64,000 bases of DNA from Hyphomicrobiales bacterium (GCA_930633495.1 CAKNFJ010000001.1:3061001-3125000), one strand, 5' to 3'. Shown: positions 25,026-34,681, numbered from the stretch's first letter. A program made the numbers and translations. The notes: generated by a model not told the origin, from the letters alone.

Positions 25026-25915
25026 GCCAGCCGGCCAGCTTATCGACTCCAGCCAGGTTACCCGCCATGCACGACAAGCCCCGGCCCCGCAGCGAGATCG
25101 TCGACGCCATGAAGGAAGCGGCGCGCATCGGCGGCGCGTCGCTCGCAGAAAACTTCGCGCGCCTCTCCGCTCTGCCCATCCTGGAAAAAGGCCCGTCCGA
25201 TTTCGTCTCCGCTGCCGACATCGAATCCGAGCGCCTGATCGTCGCCCATCTCAACGCGAAACTGCCCGAGGTCGCGGTGCTCGGCGAAGAAGGCGCTGCT
25301 TCTCCCGACGGGGGAAACGGGCTGAGGATCATCATCGACCCGCTCGACGGCACCAACAACTTCCTGCACGGCATCCCGCAATTCTCAGCCTCGCTCGCGC
25401 TGATGGAAGGCGACGAGGTCACGGCGGGCGTGACCTTCAATCCGCTCAGCGGCGAGATGTTCTGGGCTGAGGCCGGGCAGGGCGCCTATCTCGGCGACAG
25501 GCGGCTGAACGGCTCCAGCCGCAACTCGCTCGCCCATGCGGTCGTCGGAACCTGCTTTCCCTATAACGGCAAGGGCGACACCGATAAGGCCGCCCGCGAA
25601 ATGGCGGCGATCATGCCGCGCGTCTCCGGCATCCGCAGCCCCGGCTCGGCCGCGCTGGAGATTGCCTATGTCGCGGAAGGCCGCTTCGATGGCTTCTGGA
25701 CCTCCGGCGCCAAGCTCGATCTCTGGGATCTGGCGGCCGGCGTGATCATCGCGCGGGAAGCGGGATGCCTGGCGACCGAGATCGATGGCGACGGCGATCC
25801 GCTGCAATGCCGCAGCCTTGTCGTGGCGCCGCGCCAGTTTCATCGGCAATTCATCGAGATCTTTCGCTCGACCCGTGCGGCAGGGGGCCTGAACAGAGCA
25901 GCTCCCGCAGCATAG
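25022..25915 (+). CDS. Inositol monophosphatase family protein, SuhB-like
   Basis: A 297-residue paralogue with the motifs VLGEEGA, IIDPLDGTNNFLHGI and LDLWDLAAGVIIAREAGC, the classical inositol-monophosphatase pattern with WDLAAG. The ATG at 25022 overlaps the previous stop (ATGA); an internal ATG at 25067 is an alternative and would remove 15 residues. Two different phosphatases of one family in tandem behind an ABC importer is unusual. Confidence 0.85.
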   Translation: MSQPASLSTPARLPAMHDKPRPRSEIVDAMKEAARIGGASLAENFARLSALPILEKGPSDFVSAADIESERLIVAHLNAKLPEVAVLGEEGAASPDGGNGLRIIIDPLDGTNNFLHGIPQFSASLALMEGDEVTAGVTFNPLSGEMFWAEAGQGAYLGDRRLNGSSRNSLAHAVVGTCFPYNGKGDTDKAAREMAAIMPRVSGIRSPGSAALEIAYVAEGRFDGFWTSGAKLDLWDLAAGVIIAREAGCLATEIDGDGDPLQCRSLVVAPRQFHRQFIEIFRSTRAAGGLNRAAPAA

Positions 25916-26065
25916 CGGCGATAGCGATGCCTGGCTTTGGGCAACCTTGAATGCCGTCGCTGGCGCAAGGCCGCCTCCCTGCTTCCCCTGAAGAGCAGAC
26001 TCCATCTGCCATCTGCTGTTTTCAAGCGAGCCGGCGCCCGCTTCGCTCGAAAACGAGCCGGGCAT

Positions 26066-26972
26066 TCATGAAGAAGCAGTACCCGTTTCCGATTCTTGCC
26101 GACCCTGCCGCGATGACGAAACAACGGCATCGATGAATCGATGCATGGTCGGGTCGTTGTTTCTCGTCCGGTAGGCAATTTCGATATTATAGACCATGTC
26201 TATGCCCTGGATGTCGTATATCGACACGCCGGGGGGACATAGTTCCTGATAGGAATACGGGACGATCGCGCACCCTATTCCCGTTACGACGTACCCGATC
26301 AAGGCCTGGAAGTCGGCGGCCATCGGGGTTTTCAGCGGACGGATGCCGGCTCTTTTCAGAGCCATGGAAATGGAGTCCTGAAGGGCAGGAAATCTGTCGC
26401 GCTCATAGATTACGAAATTCTGGCCTGCCAGTTGTTCCAGTGTTCTGACCGGCCCAAGATTGCGCGAGATCGCCTGCGGGATGGCGACCGCCATGTGATC
26501 GCGTTGAACAAATCTGCCCGTTAGCCCGGCGTCGAGCGGCGATCTCCAGACGATGAGCCCGGCATCGAGCGTGCCGTCCTTGAGCGCGATTTCCTGTCTC
26601 GCGGAGGACATGGGGGTCACGACGATGGTGACGTCGGGAACGTCTTTCGTGAAGGCCTTCACCGCATCGATCAGGTGAGGATTGGCGCTCTGGTTGGGGA
26701 TCACGCCGATCCGCAGCGTGCCGCGCCGCCCTTCCGCCGCCGCGACGACATGGGCTTTGACGTCGCCCAGCTCGTCGAGAATGCGGGCCGAGTGCCTGAC
26801 GAGCTCGCTGCCGGCGCGCGTCAGTGCAACGCCGCGCGGCAGGCGCTCGAAGAGAAGGGTGCCCATCTCGTCTTCGATCGCCGCCATCTGCCGGGACAGG
26901 GCGGGCTGCGCGATATTCAAAGCCCTGCTGGCGGCGGCGATACTGCCGTGCTGAGCGACGGACAAGAGATAC
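26066..26972 (-). pseudogene. LysR-family regulator truncated at its 5' end by an IS21 element
   Basis: About 300 residues of a LysR regulator remain: the helix-turn-helix SIAAASRALNIAQPALSRQM and the whole effector domain. The frame enters the insertion element directly after the residues QYLLSVAQHGS, so only the native start and roughly the first eight to ten residues are missing. The first usable start inside the gene is TTG at 26965. It may still be expressed from an element-borne start, but it has lost its own promoter. It originally pointed away from the aldehyde dehydrogenase remnant on the other side of the element. Confidence 0.8.
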
Positions 26973-27023
26973 TGTGTTGATTTCCGCCGAGAAGTGACCC
27001 GGGGTTTCCACTGAGAAGTGACC
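26973..27023. repeat. Left end of the IS21 element with two internal repeats
   Basis: The terminal repeat runs 26973-27000; a second CTGAGAAGTGACCC block ends at 27023. Confidence 0.85.
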
Positions 27024-27044
27024 CGCCCAGATGGTGTTTGTGGT

Positions 27045-27839
27045 TCAGGTTGCGGTCAAGTTTTTGGCTTTCTCCCTGGCTGGCTTGTCGGGTTTCGCGG
27101 AGCTGTTCTTGAAGCGGAAGCTGTCGTTTCCGGTTTCGATGATGTGGCAGTGGTGCGTGAGCCGATCGAGCAAGGCGGTGGTCATCTTGGCATCGCCGAA
27201 GACGGTGGCCCATTCGGAGAAGCTGAGATTGGTGGTGATGACGACGCTGGTGCGCTCGTAGAGCTTGCTCAGCAAGTGGAAGAGCAAGGCACCACCCGAC
27301 GCGCTGAAGGGCAGGTATCCGAGCTCATCGAGGATGACGAGATCGGCGTAAGCGAGCCCGGCGGCCATCTGTCCAGCCTTGCCCCGGGCCTTTTCCTGCT
27401 CGAGGGCATTGACGAGTTCGACCGTGGAGAAGAAGCGGACCCGCTTGTGATGGTGCTCGATGGCCTGGACGCCGAGAGCCGTGGCGACGTGGGTCTTGCC
27501 GGTGCCCGGCCCTCCCACCAGGACGACGTTGTCGGCGTCCTGGAGGAACTCGCAACAATGCAGTTGGCGAACGAGCGCCTCGTTGATCTCACTGCTGGCG
27601 AAGTCGAAGCCGTTGAGGTCGCGATAGGCCGGGAAGCGCGCGGCCTTGAGTTGGTAGGCCGTTGATCGGACCTCTCTTTCGGCCATCTCCGCCTTCAGGA
27701 GTTGCGAGAGGATCGGCACGGCGGCCTCGAAGGCCGGCGATCCCTGCTCCGTCAGTTCGCCGACGGCCTGGGCCATGCCGTGCATCTTGAGGCTACGCAG
27801 CATGATGGCGATGGCGCCGCTCGCAGGGTTATGACGCAT
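27045..27839 (-). CDS. istB: IS21 helper ATPase IstB
   Basis: A 264-residue AAA+ ATPase with Walker [18 protein letters not shown], Walker [16 protein letters not shown] and sensor-1 [13 protein letters not shown]. IstB proteins assist IstA in target choice and strand transfer. The ATG at 27839 overlaps the istA stop by 11 bases, as normal in IS21; a longer reading would start inside istA. No frameshift is visible. Confidence 0.92.
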   Translation of the reverse strand: MRHNPASGAIAIMLRSLKMHGMAQAVGELTEQGSPAFEAAVPILSQLLKAEMAEREVRSTAYQLKAARFPAYRDLNGFDFASSEINEALVRQLHCCEFLQDADNVVLVGGPGTGKTHVATALGVQAIEHHHKRVRFFSTVELVNALEQEKARGKAGQMAAGLAYADLVILDELGYLPFSASGGALLFHLLSKLYERTSVVITTNLSFSEWATVFGDAKMTTALLDRLTHHCHIIETGNDSFRFKNSSAKPDKPAREKAKNLTAT

Positions 27840-29358
27840 GGCGCACGTCCTCGGCTTGGCGCAGGGCGTCATAGCGTTCGACATTGGCGCGCGGCTCGGT
27901 GGTCAACGCAAGGACCGAAGGGGTGTCGACCGTCGGCGTGGTCAACGGCGTGCCGTCGACCAGCCGGTGAAGGAGGTTGATGATGTGGGTCTTGGTCGGC
28001 ACGCCGGCCTTCAGGGCCAGTTCGACCGCCGTCAGCACGATGTGTTCGTCATGCTGCAGGACCAGAGCCAGGATCTCGACCACCTCCCGCTCGCCACCCG
28101 GGCTCTTGAGCAGATGCTGCTGCAGGGATCGGAAGGCTGGCGGCATCTCGGCAAAGGGAGCACCGTTACGCAGAGCCCCGGGTTTGCGCTGGAGGACCGC
28201 CAGATAATGTCGCCAGTCGTAGACTGTCCGGCTGAGACGATCATGCGAGCGGGTGAAGACCCGGCGATGTTCGCAGATCACCTGTCCCTCAGCGACAATG
28301 AGGATGCGATCGGGATAGACGCGCAAGCTGACCGGGCGGTTCGCGAAGGACGCCGGCACGCTGTAACGATTGCGTTCCAGATGGACCAGGCAGGTTGGGG
28401 AGACGCGCTTGGCGTACTCGACGAAGCCATCGAAGGGGCGCGGCATCGCCATCAGGTGCCGGATCTCTTCAGTCCAGACATCGGCAACCGTTCCAGGTTG
28501 GGTGCCGTGCGCGGTCTGCGACCATAACTCCCGACACCGGGTCTCCAGCCAGTCGTTCAGTGCCTCCAGCGACGGGAAGTTCGGCAGAGGCTGCCAGAGT
28601 CGATGCCTGGCATCCTGGACGTTCTTCTCGATCTGCCCCTTCTCCCAGCCTGATGCCGGATTGCAGAACTCGGCTTCGAACAGGAAGTGGCTGACCATGG
28701 CCGAGAAGCGGATATTGACCTGGCGGTCCTTGCCGCGGCCGACCTTGTCTACGGCCGTTTTCATATTGTCGTAAATGCCCCGCCGCGGCACGCCGCCCAG
28801 CGCCCGGAAGGCGTGGTTATGGGCGTCGAACAGCATCTCATGGGTCTGCAGCGGGTAGGCTCGCAGTGTGAAGGCGCGGCTGTAGGACAGCTTCACATGC
28901 GCCACCTGCAGCTTGGTGCGCTCGCCAGCGATGATCGCCCAGTCCTCCGACCAGTCGAACTGGAACGCTTCACCCGGCACAAAGGCCAGGGGGACGAAGG
29001 TGCCACGGCCGCTGGTCTGCTGCTCGCGCAGGCGGGCTGCCTTCCAGTCCCGGGCAAAGGCCGCGACCCGATTGTAGGAGCCCTCATAACCGAGCAAAAT
29101 CAGATCGGCATGCAACTGGCGGACCGTGCGCTTGTGCTTGCGCGACTTGCCGCCTTCGATCCGAAGCATCGCCGAGAGCTTGTCGGCATAGGGATCGAGT
29201 TTGCTCGGCCGGTCGGGAACATGAAACCGGGGCTCGACGCTATCCGCACGCAGATACTTGCGAACCGTATTCCGCGAGAGCCCCGTGCGCCGGGAAATCT
29301 CCCGGATCGAAAGATGATTCCGCCCATGCCAGCGGCGGATGACACTCAATAACTCCAT
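27829..29358 (-). CDS. istA: IS21 transposase IstA (DDE integrase fold)
   Basis: A 509-residue transposase. The N-terminal helix-turn-helix is [21 protein letters not shown]. The DDE core has FQFDWSEDW (first Asp), [12 protein letters not shown] (second Asp) and [13 protein letters not shown] (Glu). The ATG at 29358 has a GGAG site upstream; an upstream in-frame start would add 20 residues. It appears intact, so the element may still be active. Confidence 0.92.
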   Translation of the reverse strand: MELLSVIRRWHGRNHLSIREISRRTGLSRNTVRKYLRADSVEPRFHVPDRPSKLDPYADKLSAMLRIEGGKSRKHKRTVRQLHADLILLGYEGSYNRVAAFARDWKAARLREQQTSGRGTFVPLAFVPGEAFQFDWSEDWAIIAGERTKLQVAHVKLSYSRAFTLRAYPLQTHEMLFDAHNHAFRALGGVPRRGIYDNMKTAVDKVGRGKDRQVNIRFSAMVSHFLFEAEFCNPASGWEKGQIEKNVQDARHRLWQPLPNFPSLEALNDWLETRCRELWSQTAHGTQPGTVADVWTEEIRHLMAMPRPFDGFVEYAKRVSPTCLVHLERNRYSVPASFANRPVSLRVYPDRILIVAEGQVICEHRRVFTRSHDRLSRTVYDWRHYLAVLQRKPGALRNGAPFAEMPPAFRSLQQHLLKSPGGEREVVEILALVLQHDEHIVLTAVELALKAGVPTKTHIINLLHRLVDGTPLTTPTVDTPSVLALTTEPRANVERYDALRQAEDVRHAS

Positions 29359-29411
29359 GTCGATCACTCCGAGGTCCCCCGCATAGCCCGCGTGAGACGT
29401 GGTCAAAACAT

Positions 29412-29473
29412 GGGTCAATTCTCGATGGAAAAATCCCCGCCTAACGGGTCAATTCTCGACGGAAATCAACACA
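29412..29473. repeat. Right end of the IS21 element with two internal repeats
   Basis: GGGTCAATTCTCGATGG begins at 29412 and GGGTCAATTCTCGACGG at 29446; the latter runs into the terminal repeat ending ATCAACACA at 29473. Confidence 0.85.
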
Positions 29474-29474
29474 G

Positions 29475-29774
29475 GAGGAGATCTTCGGCCCCGTGACCGG
29501 CGTGTTCAGATGGGACGACGAAGACGAGATGATCCGCCAGGCCAACGATACGGCCTTCGGCCTTGCAGGCGGGCTGTGGACGCGGAATCTCGACCGGGCT
29601 CACAAGCTCTCGCGCCGGCTGGAAACGGGCATGATCTGGATCAACCGCTATCTCAACCTCAAACCCAACCAATGGATGGGAGGCGTCAAGGCAAGCGGCT
29701 ATGGCCGGGAAGCCGTTCGGGCCACCGTAGAGCACTATACCTATATGAAGAGTCTCGTGATCAATCTCGACTGA
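29475..29774 (+). pseudogene. Aldehyde dehydrogenase, C-terminal remnant
   Basis: About 99 codons remain, beginning exactly at the element edge with EEIFGPVTGVF, the conserved ALDH segment. Then come ANDTAFGLAGGLWTRN, GMIWINRYLNLKPNQWMGG and KASGYGREAVRATVEHYTYMK, the normal C-terminus. Roughly the first 390 residues, including the catalytic Cys and Glu, are missing. It reads away from the truncated lysR, so the two probably formed a divergent regulator-target pair before the IS21-associated deletion. Confidence 0.88.
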
Positions 29775-29784
29775 GTATCAACGC

Positions 29785-29846
29785 CTAGAGCATCGACCCA
29801 AAAAGTGGATCGCGGTTTTCGGAAAAAGCCGATGCAAAATCAAAAG
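29785..29846. repeat. Rhizobial-type dispersed palindromic element
   Basis: The stretch from CTAGAGCATCGACCCAAAAA through GCGGTTTTCGGAAAAAGC to CGATGCAAAATCAAAAG has the look of the common Hyphomicrobiales intergenic repeat (AGAGCATG...AAAGTGG...GGTTTTCGGAAAA...CATGC). The GCATCG/CGATGC ends can pair. The assignment is from memory of the family, not a search. Confidence 0.6.
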
Positions 29847-29847
29847 G

Positions 29848-29890
29848 CTAGAGTATCGGACTGAATACGATATTCAGTCCGATACTCTAG
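29848..29890. terminator. Perfect 20-bp palindrome
   Basis: CTAGAGTATCGGACTGAATA (29848-29867) and its exact complement (29871-29890) flank a 3-base loop CGA. It could terminate in either direction or be part of the adjoining repeat element. Confidence 0.6.
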
Positions 29891-29963
29891 ATCCGATCGC
29901 TCTCCGGCCGGGCCGGGGCATGAACCCGATTGCAGATGCGATGCATGTGCAATTCGGGGCGCG

Positions 29964-30707
29964 CTATCCGAGTTTGACGATCGAGCCTCCGCCAGTCGCC
30001 TGGTCGGTCGGGAAGACTTCGAGTCGCGAGACGTCGACGAAATCCGGCAGCGAGATCACCGTCGCGATCAGGCTGGCGATGTTTTCCGGCAGGATCGAAC
30101 GGTAGCCGTCATAGAGCGTCGCCTTCGCGGCCTCCGCTCCCAACGCTGTTCGATAGAGGTCGGTCTGGACGCGGCCGGGAACGATCTCGCTGACCCGGAT
30201 TCCGGTGCCGAGCAGATCGCAGCGCAGGTTGTCGCAGAACAGGCTCAAGCCCGCCTTGGACGGCCCGTAGGCGCCCATCGACGGAAAAGCCGCCCGTCCG
30301 CCGCTTGAGCCGAGATAGATCAGATGGCCGCGCTTGCGCGCGACCATCCCGGGCAGGATGGCGCGGGTCAGGTGCATCGGCGCCTTGAGATTGACGTCGA
30401 TCATCGCGTCGATCTCGGCCGGATCGATCTCGTCGAAACGGGCGCGGGTCGAGAGGATGCCGGCGTTGTTGATGAGGATGTCGACCGAGCGATCGCCGAG
30501 CTGCGCCATGACGGCCGCTGTGTCGCGCACGTCGGCCTCGATCGGCGTCGCGCCCGATTCCGTTGCCAGTTGCGCCAGCGCGCTCGCGCTACGGCCCAGT
30601 GCGAGAACCTCCAGCCCCATGCCTCGCAGCTTCAGGACCGTGGCGCGGCCGATGCCGCTGGTCGCGCCGGTAACGAGCGCGGTCGCTCTTTCGGCGGCCT
30701 CAGACAT
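29964..30707 (-). CDS. Short-chain dehydrogenase/reductase
   Basis: A 247-residue SDR with cofactor motif [21 protein letters not shown], the catalytic Ser in [11 protein letters not shown] and the YGPSK active-site Tyr/Lys. The glycine-rich loop followed by no acidic residue at the end of beta-2 (LALGRS) suggests NADP(H). The ATG at 30707 overlaps the end of the neighbouring SDR gene by 8 bases. The substrate is unknown; it is probably an oxidoreductase in the pathway controlled by the adjacent FadR-type regulator. Confidence 0.87.
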   Translation of the reverse strand: MSEAAERATALVTGATSGIGRATVLKLRGMGLEVLALGRSASALAQLATESGATPIEADVRDTAAVMAQLGDRSVDILINNAGILSTRARFDEIDPAEIDAMIDVNLKAPMHLTRAILPGMVARKRGHLIYLGSSGGRAAFPSMGAYGPSKAGLSLFCDNLRCDLLGTGIRVSEIVPGRVQTDLYRTALGAEAAKATLYDGYRSILPENIASLIATVISLPDFVDVSRLEVFPTDQATGGGSIVKLG

Positions 30708-31449
30708 AGATGTAGCCCCCGCTGACCACGACGTTCTCGCCGGTCGCATAGCTGTTGCGGGAACTTGCCATCATCACGATCCATTCGGCCATTTCGGCGG
30801 GCTCGGCGGCGCGGCCGAGTGCGCTGGCCTTGGCGAGCTCGGGCAGGAAGCCGAGCTCCTTCGCCCTGTCGGTGGCAAAGCCGGCCGGCGCCACCGAATT
30901 CACCAGGATCTGGTCCTTGGCGCATTCCTGCGCGAAGGATTTGGTCAGGCTGACGACGGCGGCCTTCGTGGCGGCGTAATGGGCATTCTGGGGGTGGGCC
31001 TTGAAGGCGTCGACGGAGGTGACGTTGACGATGCGGCCGGTGACATGCGGCGGGTCGACGAAGCCGCGCATGTGCAGCACCGCGGCCACCATCATATGAT
31101 AAGTGCCCTTGACGTTGACGGCGTTCTCCAGATCCCATTCGGCATCGGTGATCTCGAGGATCGGCCGGCGCGGATAGATCGCGGCGCTGTTGACGAGGCT
31201 GTGGATGCGGCCGAGCCTGGCGACGATCGCGGCGAAGCCGGCATGCGCGCTTTCCCGGACGCTGATATCGACGCTTGCCGTGGCGACCTCGACGCCGAGG
31301 GCGGACAATTCGGCGGCGGCGTGGGCCAGGCGTTCCGCATTGAGGTCGATGAGACCGATCTTGGCTGCGCCGTCGCGGATCATGAGCTTGGCGGTGACGA
31401 GGCCGAGGCCCGATGCGCCTCCGACGATAACGACGCTTTGTTGCTGCAT
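30700..31449 (-). CDS. Short-chain dehydrogenase/reductase (second)
   Basis: A 249-residue SDR with [16 protein letters not shown], an Asp at the end of beta-2 (IGLIDLN, typical for NAD+), NSAAIY in place of NNAG, Ser in [10 protein letters not shown] and YAATK. It differs enough from the downstream SDR to have its own substrate. It is the first gene of the minus-strand pair, divergent from the FadR-type regulator gene. Confidence 0.87.
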   Translation of the reverse strand: MQQQSVVIVGGASGLGLVTAKLMIRDGAAKIGLIDLNAERLAHAAAELSALGVEVATASVDISVRESAHAGFAAIVARLGRIHSLVNSAAIYPRRPILEITDAEWDLENAVNVKGTYHMMVAAVLHMRGFVDPPHVTGRIVNVTSVDAFKAHPQNAHYAATKAAVVSLTKSFAQECAKDQILVNSVAPAGFATDRAKELGFLPELAKASALGRAAEPAEMAEWIVMMASSRNSYATGENVVVSGGYIYV

Positions 31450-31489
31450 GGCTGGTTCCCGCCTCGGCTTGCAAGAGTGTCTGATCTTA

Positions 31490-31570
31490 GTATGATGTCA
31501 CTCATATGACAAATTATCATCGCGATGCGGGCGCTGCCGCAAGGTCGTATCGGCGTCAGGCGTATGATAG
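31490..31570. promoter_or_regulatory. Repeated TATGAT/ATCATA motifs in the divergent SDR/regulator promoter region
   Basis: GTATGATG (31490-31497), TTATCATC (31514-31521) and GTATGATAG (31562-31570) lie between the divergent genes, as does the inverted repeat TGTCA-N6-TGACA (31496-31511). The same core recurs before hyuA. They are candidate operators of the FadR-type regulator. Confidence 0.5.
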
Positions 31571-31620
31571 ATGATATCTGAAGCACTTCAGCTCATCGAT
31601 TCTGCGGAAGGCGGGCGGCC

Positions 31621-32331
31621 GTGAGCATCATCACCCAGCGCGGAAACCTCGCCGAGATCGTTGCCTCGCAACTCTCCGGGCGGATCGATGCCGGTGTCTA
31701 TGCGCCGGGCGACAGGCTGCCGTCGAGTGCGCAGCTCTGCGAGGAGTTTGGGGTCAGCCGCACCGTCATCCGCGAGGCCATCGCCTCGCTGAAGGTCGGC
31801 GGGCGGGTGACGGCCCGGCAGGGTGCCGGTGTCTTCGTTTCCGAGCGCGAGACGCCGCCGCTCAGCTTCGAGGTCAACCGGATCGACGACGTTCGCTCCG
31901 CCCTGCAGATCCTGGAACTGAGGCTCGGCGTCGAATTGCAGGCCGTCGCGCTGGCGGCGTCCCGCCGGACACCCGAGGCGCTGGCCGAGATCGCGCGCGC
32001 CTATGACTTCATGGACCGCCTCGACACGCAGGATGCCGAGGCGGAGGCGAGGGCGGATTTCGAGTTTCACCTCGCCATCGCCAAGGCGACGCGGAACCCG
32101 CATTTTCCTCGCTTCCTCGAAGCGGTGATGAGCGAGATCAGTTTCGATCTCGTGCTCAAGCGGCGCGGCTTCTTCGGCGGGCAGGCCTATGTCCGGAAGG
32201 TCAACAAGGAGCATGCCAGCATCCTGGCCGCGATCACGCAAGGCGATGTGAAGGCGGCCAAGACGGCGATGACCCAGCATCTCGAGGAGAGCCTCGCCCG
32301 CTACAGGAAACTGCTCGAAGCCGAAGCGTAG
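31621..32331 (+). CDS. FadR-subfamily GntR transcriptional regulator
   Basis: A 236-residue protein: an N-terminal winged helix (LPSSAQLCEEFGVSRTVIREAIASLKVGGRVTARQG, helix 3 at SRTVIREAI) and a C-terminal all-helical FCD domain with the metal/ligand residues ADFEFHLAIAKATRNPHF and NKEHASILAAI. FCD regulators usually bind small carboxylates and repress catabolic operons. It starts at GTG 31621 after GGAAGG. The neighbouring hyu operon and SDR genes are its likely targets. Confidence 0.9.
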   Translation: MSIITQRGNLAEIVASQLSGRIDAGVYAPGDRLPSSAQLCEEFGVSRTVIREAIASLKVGGRVTARQGAGVFVSERETPPLSFEVNRIDDVRSALQILELRLGVELQAVALAASRRTPEALAEIARAYDFMDRLDTQDAEAEARADFEFHLAIAKATRNPHFPRFLEAVMSEISFDLVLKRRGFFGGQAYVRKVNKEHASILAAITQGDVKAAKTAMTQHLEESLARYRKLLEAEA

Positions 32332-32380
32332 GGCGGTTTCGCGTTTCCGAACTGCGAGAGCGCCCTATCTCTTTGTTTTC
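32331..32380 (+). terminator. Imperfect hairpin after the FadR-type gene
   Basis: GGGCG (32331) and CGC pair with GCG and CGCCC (to 32365) with internal loops; the T-rich stretch TCTCTTTGTTTTC follows. Confidence 0.4.
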
Positions 32381-32482
32381 TCGATTCTCTTCGCGCGGGC
32401 TGAGGCCGCTTCGTTCGAAGATTCGTCCGGCATCTCAGGCGACGTGAGGCCGGTGTCGGGAAGCCGTGATCCAGCCGCCAGC

Positions 32483-32516
32483 TTGACTTCCGCAAAATAT
32501 ATAACTTATCATACAA
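32483..32516 (+). promoter_or_regulatory. Promoter and overlapping operator of the hyu operon
   Basis: TTGACT (32483-32488), an 18-base spacer and TATCAT (32507-32512) form a good housekeeping-type promoter. The operator-like TTATCATACAA (32506-32516) overlaps the -10 box, a placement suited to repression by the FadR-type regulator. Confidence 0.55.
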
Positions 32517-32572
32517 CTGAACACTTTGCCGATTTCGACGGCCTGCCCTCCGGTGGCCGGGAGGGAGCACGC

Positions 32573-34681
32573 ATGACCGCGTTGTCGCAGATCCGGCTCG
32601 GCGCCGATATCGGCGGGACCTTCACCGATATCGTTCTCGATGTCCGCGGGGCGATCCATTCGACCAAGGTGCTCACCAACTATGCCAAGCCCGAGCAGGC
32701 GATCCTGGACGGCATCGCGATCGTCACGCAGGAGGCGGGCATCGCGCCGTCGGCGCTCGACATCGTGGTCCATGGCACGACGCTCGCCACCAACGCCCTG
32801 ATCGAGCGGCGCGGCGCGCGCACCGCCTTCGTCACCACCGAAGGCTTCCGCGACGTGATCGAGATGCGGACGGAGAACCGCTTCGAGCAATACGATCTCG
32901 GCATCCGCCTGCCGACGCCGCTGGTGCCGCGCGAGGATCGCTTCCCGGTCAAGGGTCGGATCGGCGCGCGCGGGCAGGAGCTCCTGGCGCTGGACGAGGC
33001 GGCGCTGGAGGCGATCGCTGACTGGATTGCGGCCGGGGGCTACGGGGCCGTCGCGATCGGCTTCATCCATTCCTATGCCAATCCAGCCCATGAGCGGCGC
33101 GCCCGCGAGATCATCGCGCGCAAGGTCAAGGCGCCGATCTCGATCTCGTCGGAAGTCTCGCCGCAGATGCGCGAGTTCGAGCGCTTCAACACGGTTTGCG
33201 CCAATGCCTATGTCCGGCCGCAGATGGCCGACTATCTCGACCGGCTCCAGGTCCGGCTCAAGGAGATGGGCGCGAACTGCCCGGTCTTCATGATCCATTC
33301 CGGCGGCGGGTTGGTCTCGGTCGAGACCGCGGCCGAGTTTCCGGTGCGCCTCGTCGAGTCGGGCCCGGCGGGCGGGGCGATCTTCGCAGCGGACATCGCG
33401 CGGCGCTTCGCTCTCGACCACGTCGTCTCCTACGACATGGGCGGCACCACCGCGAAGATCTGCCTGATCGAGGATTTCCAGCCGCGCACGGCGCGTAGCT
33501 TCGAAGTCGCGCGGACCTATCGCTTCTGCAAGGGCTCGGGGATGCCGATCTCGATCCCGGTGATCGAGATGATCGAGATCGGCGCCGGCGGCGGCTCGAT
33601 CGCCTGGGTCGATGCGATGGGCCGTATCCAGACCGGCCCGGAAAGCGCGGCCTCCGAGCCGGGCCCGGCCTGCTATCAGCGCGGGGGAAAGCGCCCGGCG
33701 ATCACCGACGCCGATCTGGTTCTCGCCAAGCTCGACCCGGACAATTTCGCCGGCGGCGCGATCAGGCTCTCTGTCGAGAAGGCCGAAGCCGCGATCGCGG
33801 CCGATGTCGGCGAGCGTCTCGGTCTGACACCACAATCGGCCGCCTTCGGCGTCAGCGAGGTCGTTGACGAGAACATGGCCAATGCGGCGCGCGTCCATGC
33901 CGTCGAGAACGGCAAGAACATCTCCGACAACATCATGATCGCCTTCGGCGGCGCGGCGCCCCTGCATGCGGCGCGGCTCTGCGAGAAACTCGGCGTCGAT
34001 CTCTGTCTCGTGCCAGAAGGGGCTGGCGTCGGCTCGGCCATCGGCTTCCTCAAGGCGCCCTTCGGCTATGAGGCCGTGGCCTCGCGGCTGGTGCGGCTCT
34101 CCAGTTTCGACGTGGCCGCGGTCAATACGCTGGTCGCCGATCTCAAGGCCACGGCCGAGGCCTTCGTGCGCAGCGGCACCGACGGCTCGCTCATCTGCGA
34201 GATCACCGCCTTCATGCGCTATGCGGGCCAGGGCTGGGAAATCCCGGTCTCGCTGCCGGACCGTCCGTTCGCCGCCGCCGATGCGGAGGCGATCCGCGAT
34301 GCTTTCCGCGAGAACTACGCCCGCTTCTTCGGCCGCGCCATCGACGGCCTCGACGGGCTGGAGATCGAGATCGTGACCTGGTCGGTGAAGGTCCAGGACG
34401 AACGGCCCCGGCCTGCCCGGCAGGAACTGGTCCGTGACGGCGCGGCGCACAAGGCGAGTGTCACGCGCAAGGTCTTCGACCCCGCGAATGGCGCCTTCCT
34501 GCAGACCGGCATCGTCGAGCGCGGCGCGCTCAAGCCCGGCGCCAAGGTCGAAGGCCCCGCGATCATCGTCGAGCGCGAGACCTCGACCGTCGTGACCTCG
34601 CCCTTCGACGCGGTGCTGCAGGGCGACGGCACCATCCTCCTGGTTCGTAAGGGCCTCTCGAAGACCGGAGTTGGGGCATGA
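32573..34681 (+). CDS. hyuA: Hydantoinase/oxoprolinase family protein, subunit A
   Basis: A 702-residue ATP-dependent subunit with an actin-like N-terminus (LGADIGGTFTDIVLDV), the TLATNALIERRGA loop, SGPAGGAIFAA, YDMGGTTAKICLI and the C-terminal PAIIVERETSTVV. Members cleave hydantoins or 5-oxoproline, or carboxylate ketones, together with subunit B. The ATG at 32573 follows GGGAGGGA; a longer frame begins within the promoter. The exact substrate cannot be told from sequence; it overlaps hyuB by 4 bases. Confidence 0.88.
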   Translation: MTALSQIRLGADIGGTFTDIVLDVRGAIHSTKVLTNYAKPEQAILDGIAIVTQEAGIAPSALDIVVHGTTLATNALIERRGARTAFVTTEGFRDVIEMRTENRFEQYDLGIRLPTPLVPREDRFPVKGRIGARGQELLALDEAALEAIADWIAAGGYGAVAIGFIHSYANPAHERRAREIIARKVKAPISISSEVSPQMREFERFNTVCANAYVRPQMADYLDRLQVRLKEMGANCPVFMIHSGGGLVSVETAAEFPVRLVESGPAGGAIFAADIARRFALDHVVSYDMGGTTAKICLIEDFQPRTARSFEVARTYRFCKGSGMPISIPVIEMIEIGAGGGSIAWVDAMGRIQTGPESAASEPGPACYQRGGKRPAITDADLVLAKLDPDNFAGGAIRLSVEKAEAAIAADVGERLGLTPQSAAFGVSEVVDENMANAARVHAVENGKNISDNIMIAFGGAAPLHAARLCEKLGVDLCLVPEGAGVGSAIGFLKAPFGYEAVASRLVRLSSFDVAAVNTLVADLKATAEAFVRSGTDGSLICEITAFMRYAGQGWEIPVSLPDRPFAAADAEAIRDAFRENYARFFGRAIDGLDGLEIEIVTWSVKVQDERPRPARQELVRDGAAHKASVTRKVFDPANGAFLQTGIVERGALKPGAKVEGPAIIVERETSTVVTSPFDAVLQGDGTILLVRKGLSKTGVGA

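Larger units (their letters stand above)
26973..29473. mobile_element. IS21-family insertion sequence (about 2.5 kb)
   Basis: Terminal inverted repeats TGTGTTGATTTCCG at the left (from 26973) and its complement at the right (to 29473) continue as CGAGAAGTGACCC and CGAGAATTGACCC. Each end has a second internal copy of the GAGAAxTGACCC block, the multiple transposase-binding sites usual for IS21. It contains overlapping istA and istB on the minus strand. The flanks (GAGATAC left, GGAGGAG right) show no target duplication. Confidence 0.92.

Noticed and set aside
26403..27011. Open frame crossing the IS21 left end with an ATG start
   Set aside because: It is out of frame with the LysR protein and composed of shadow-type residues.
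27840..27884. Longer start for istB
   Set aside because: It would add 15 unrelated residues inside istA; the ATG at 27839 gives the normal IS21 overlap.
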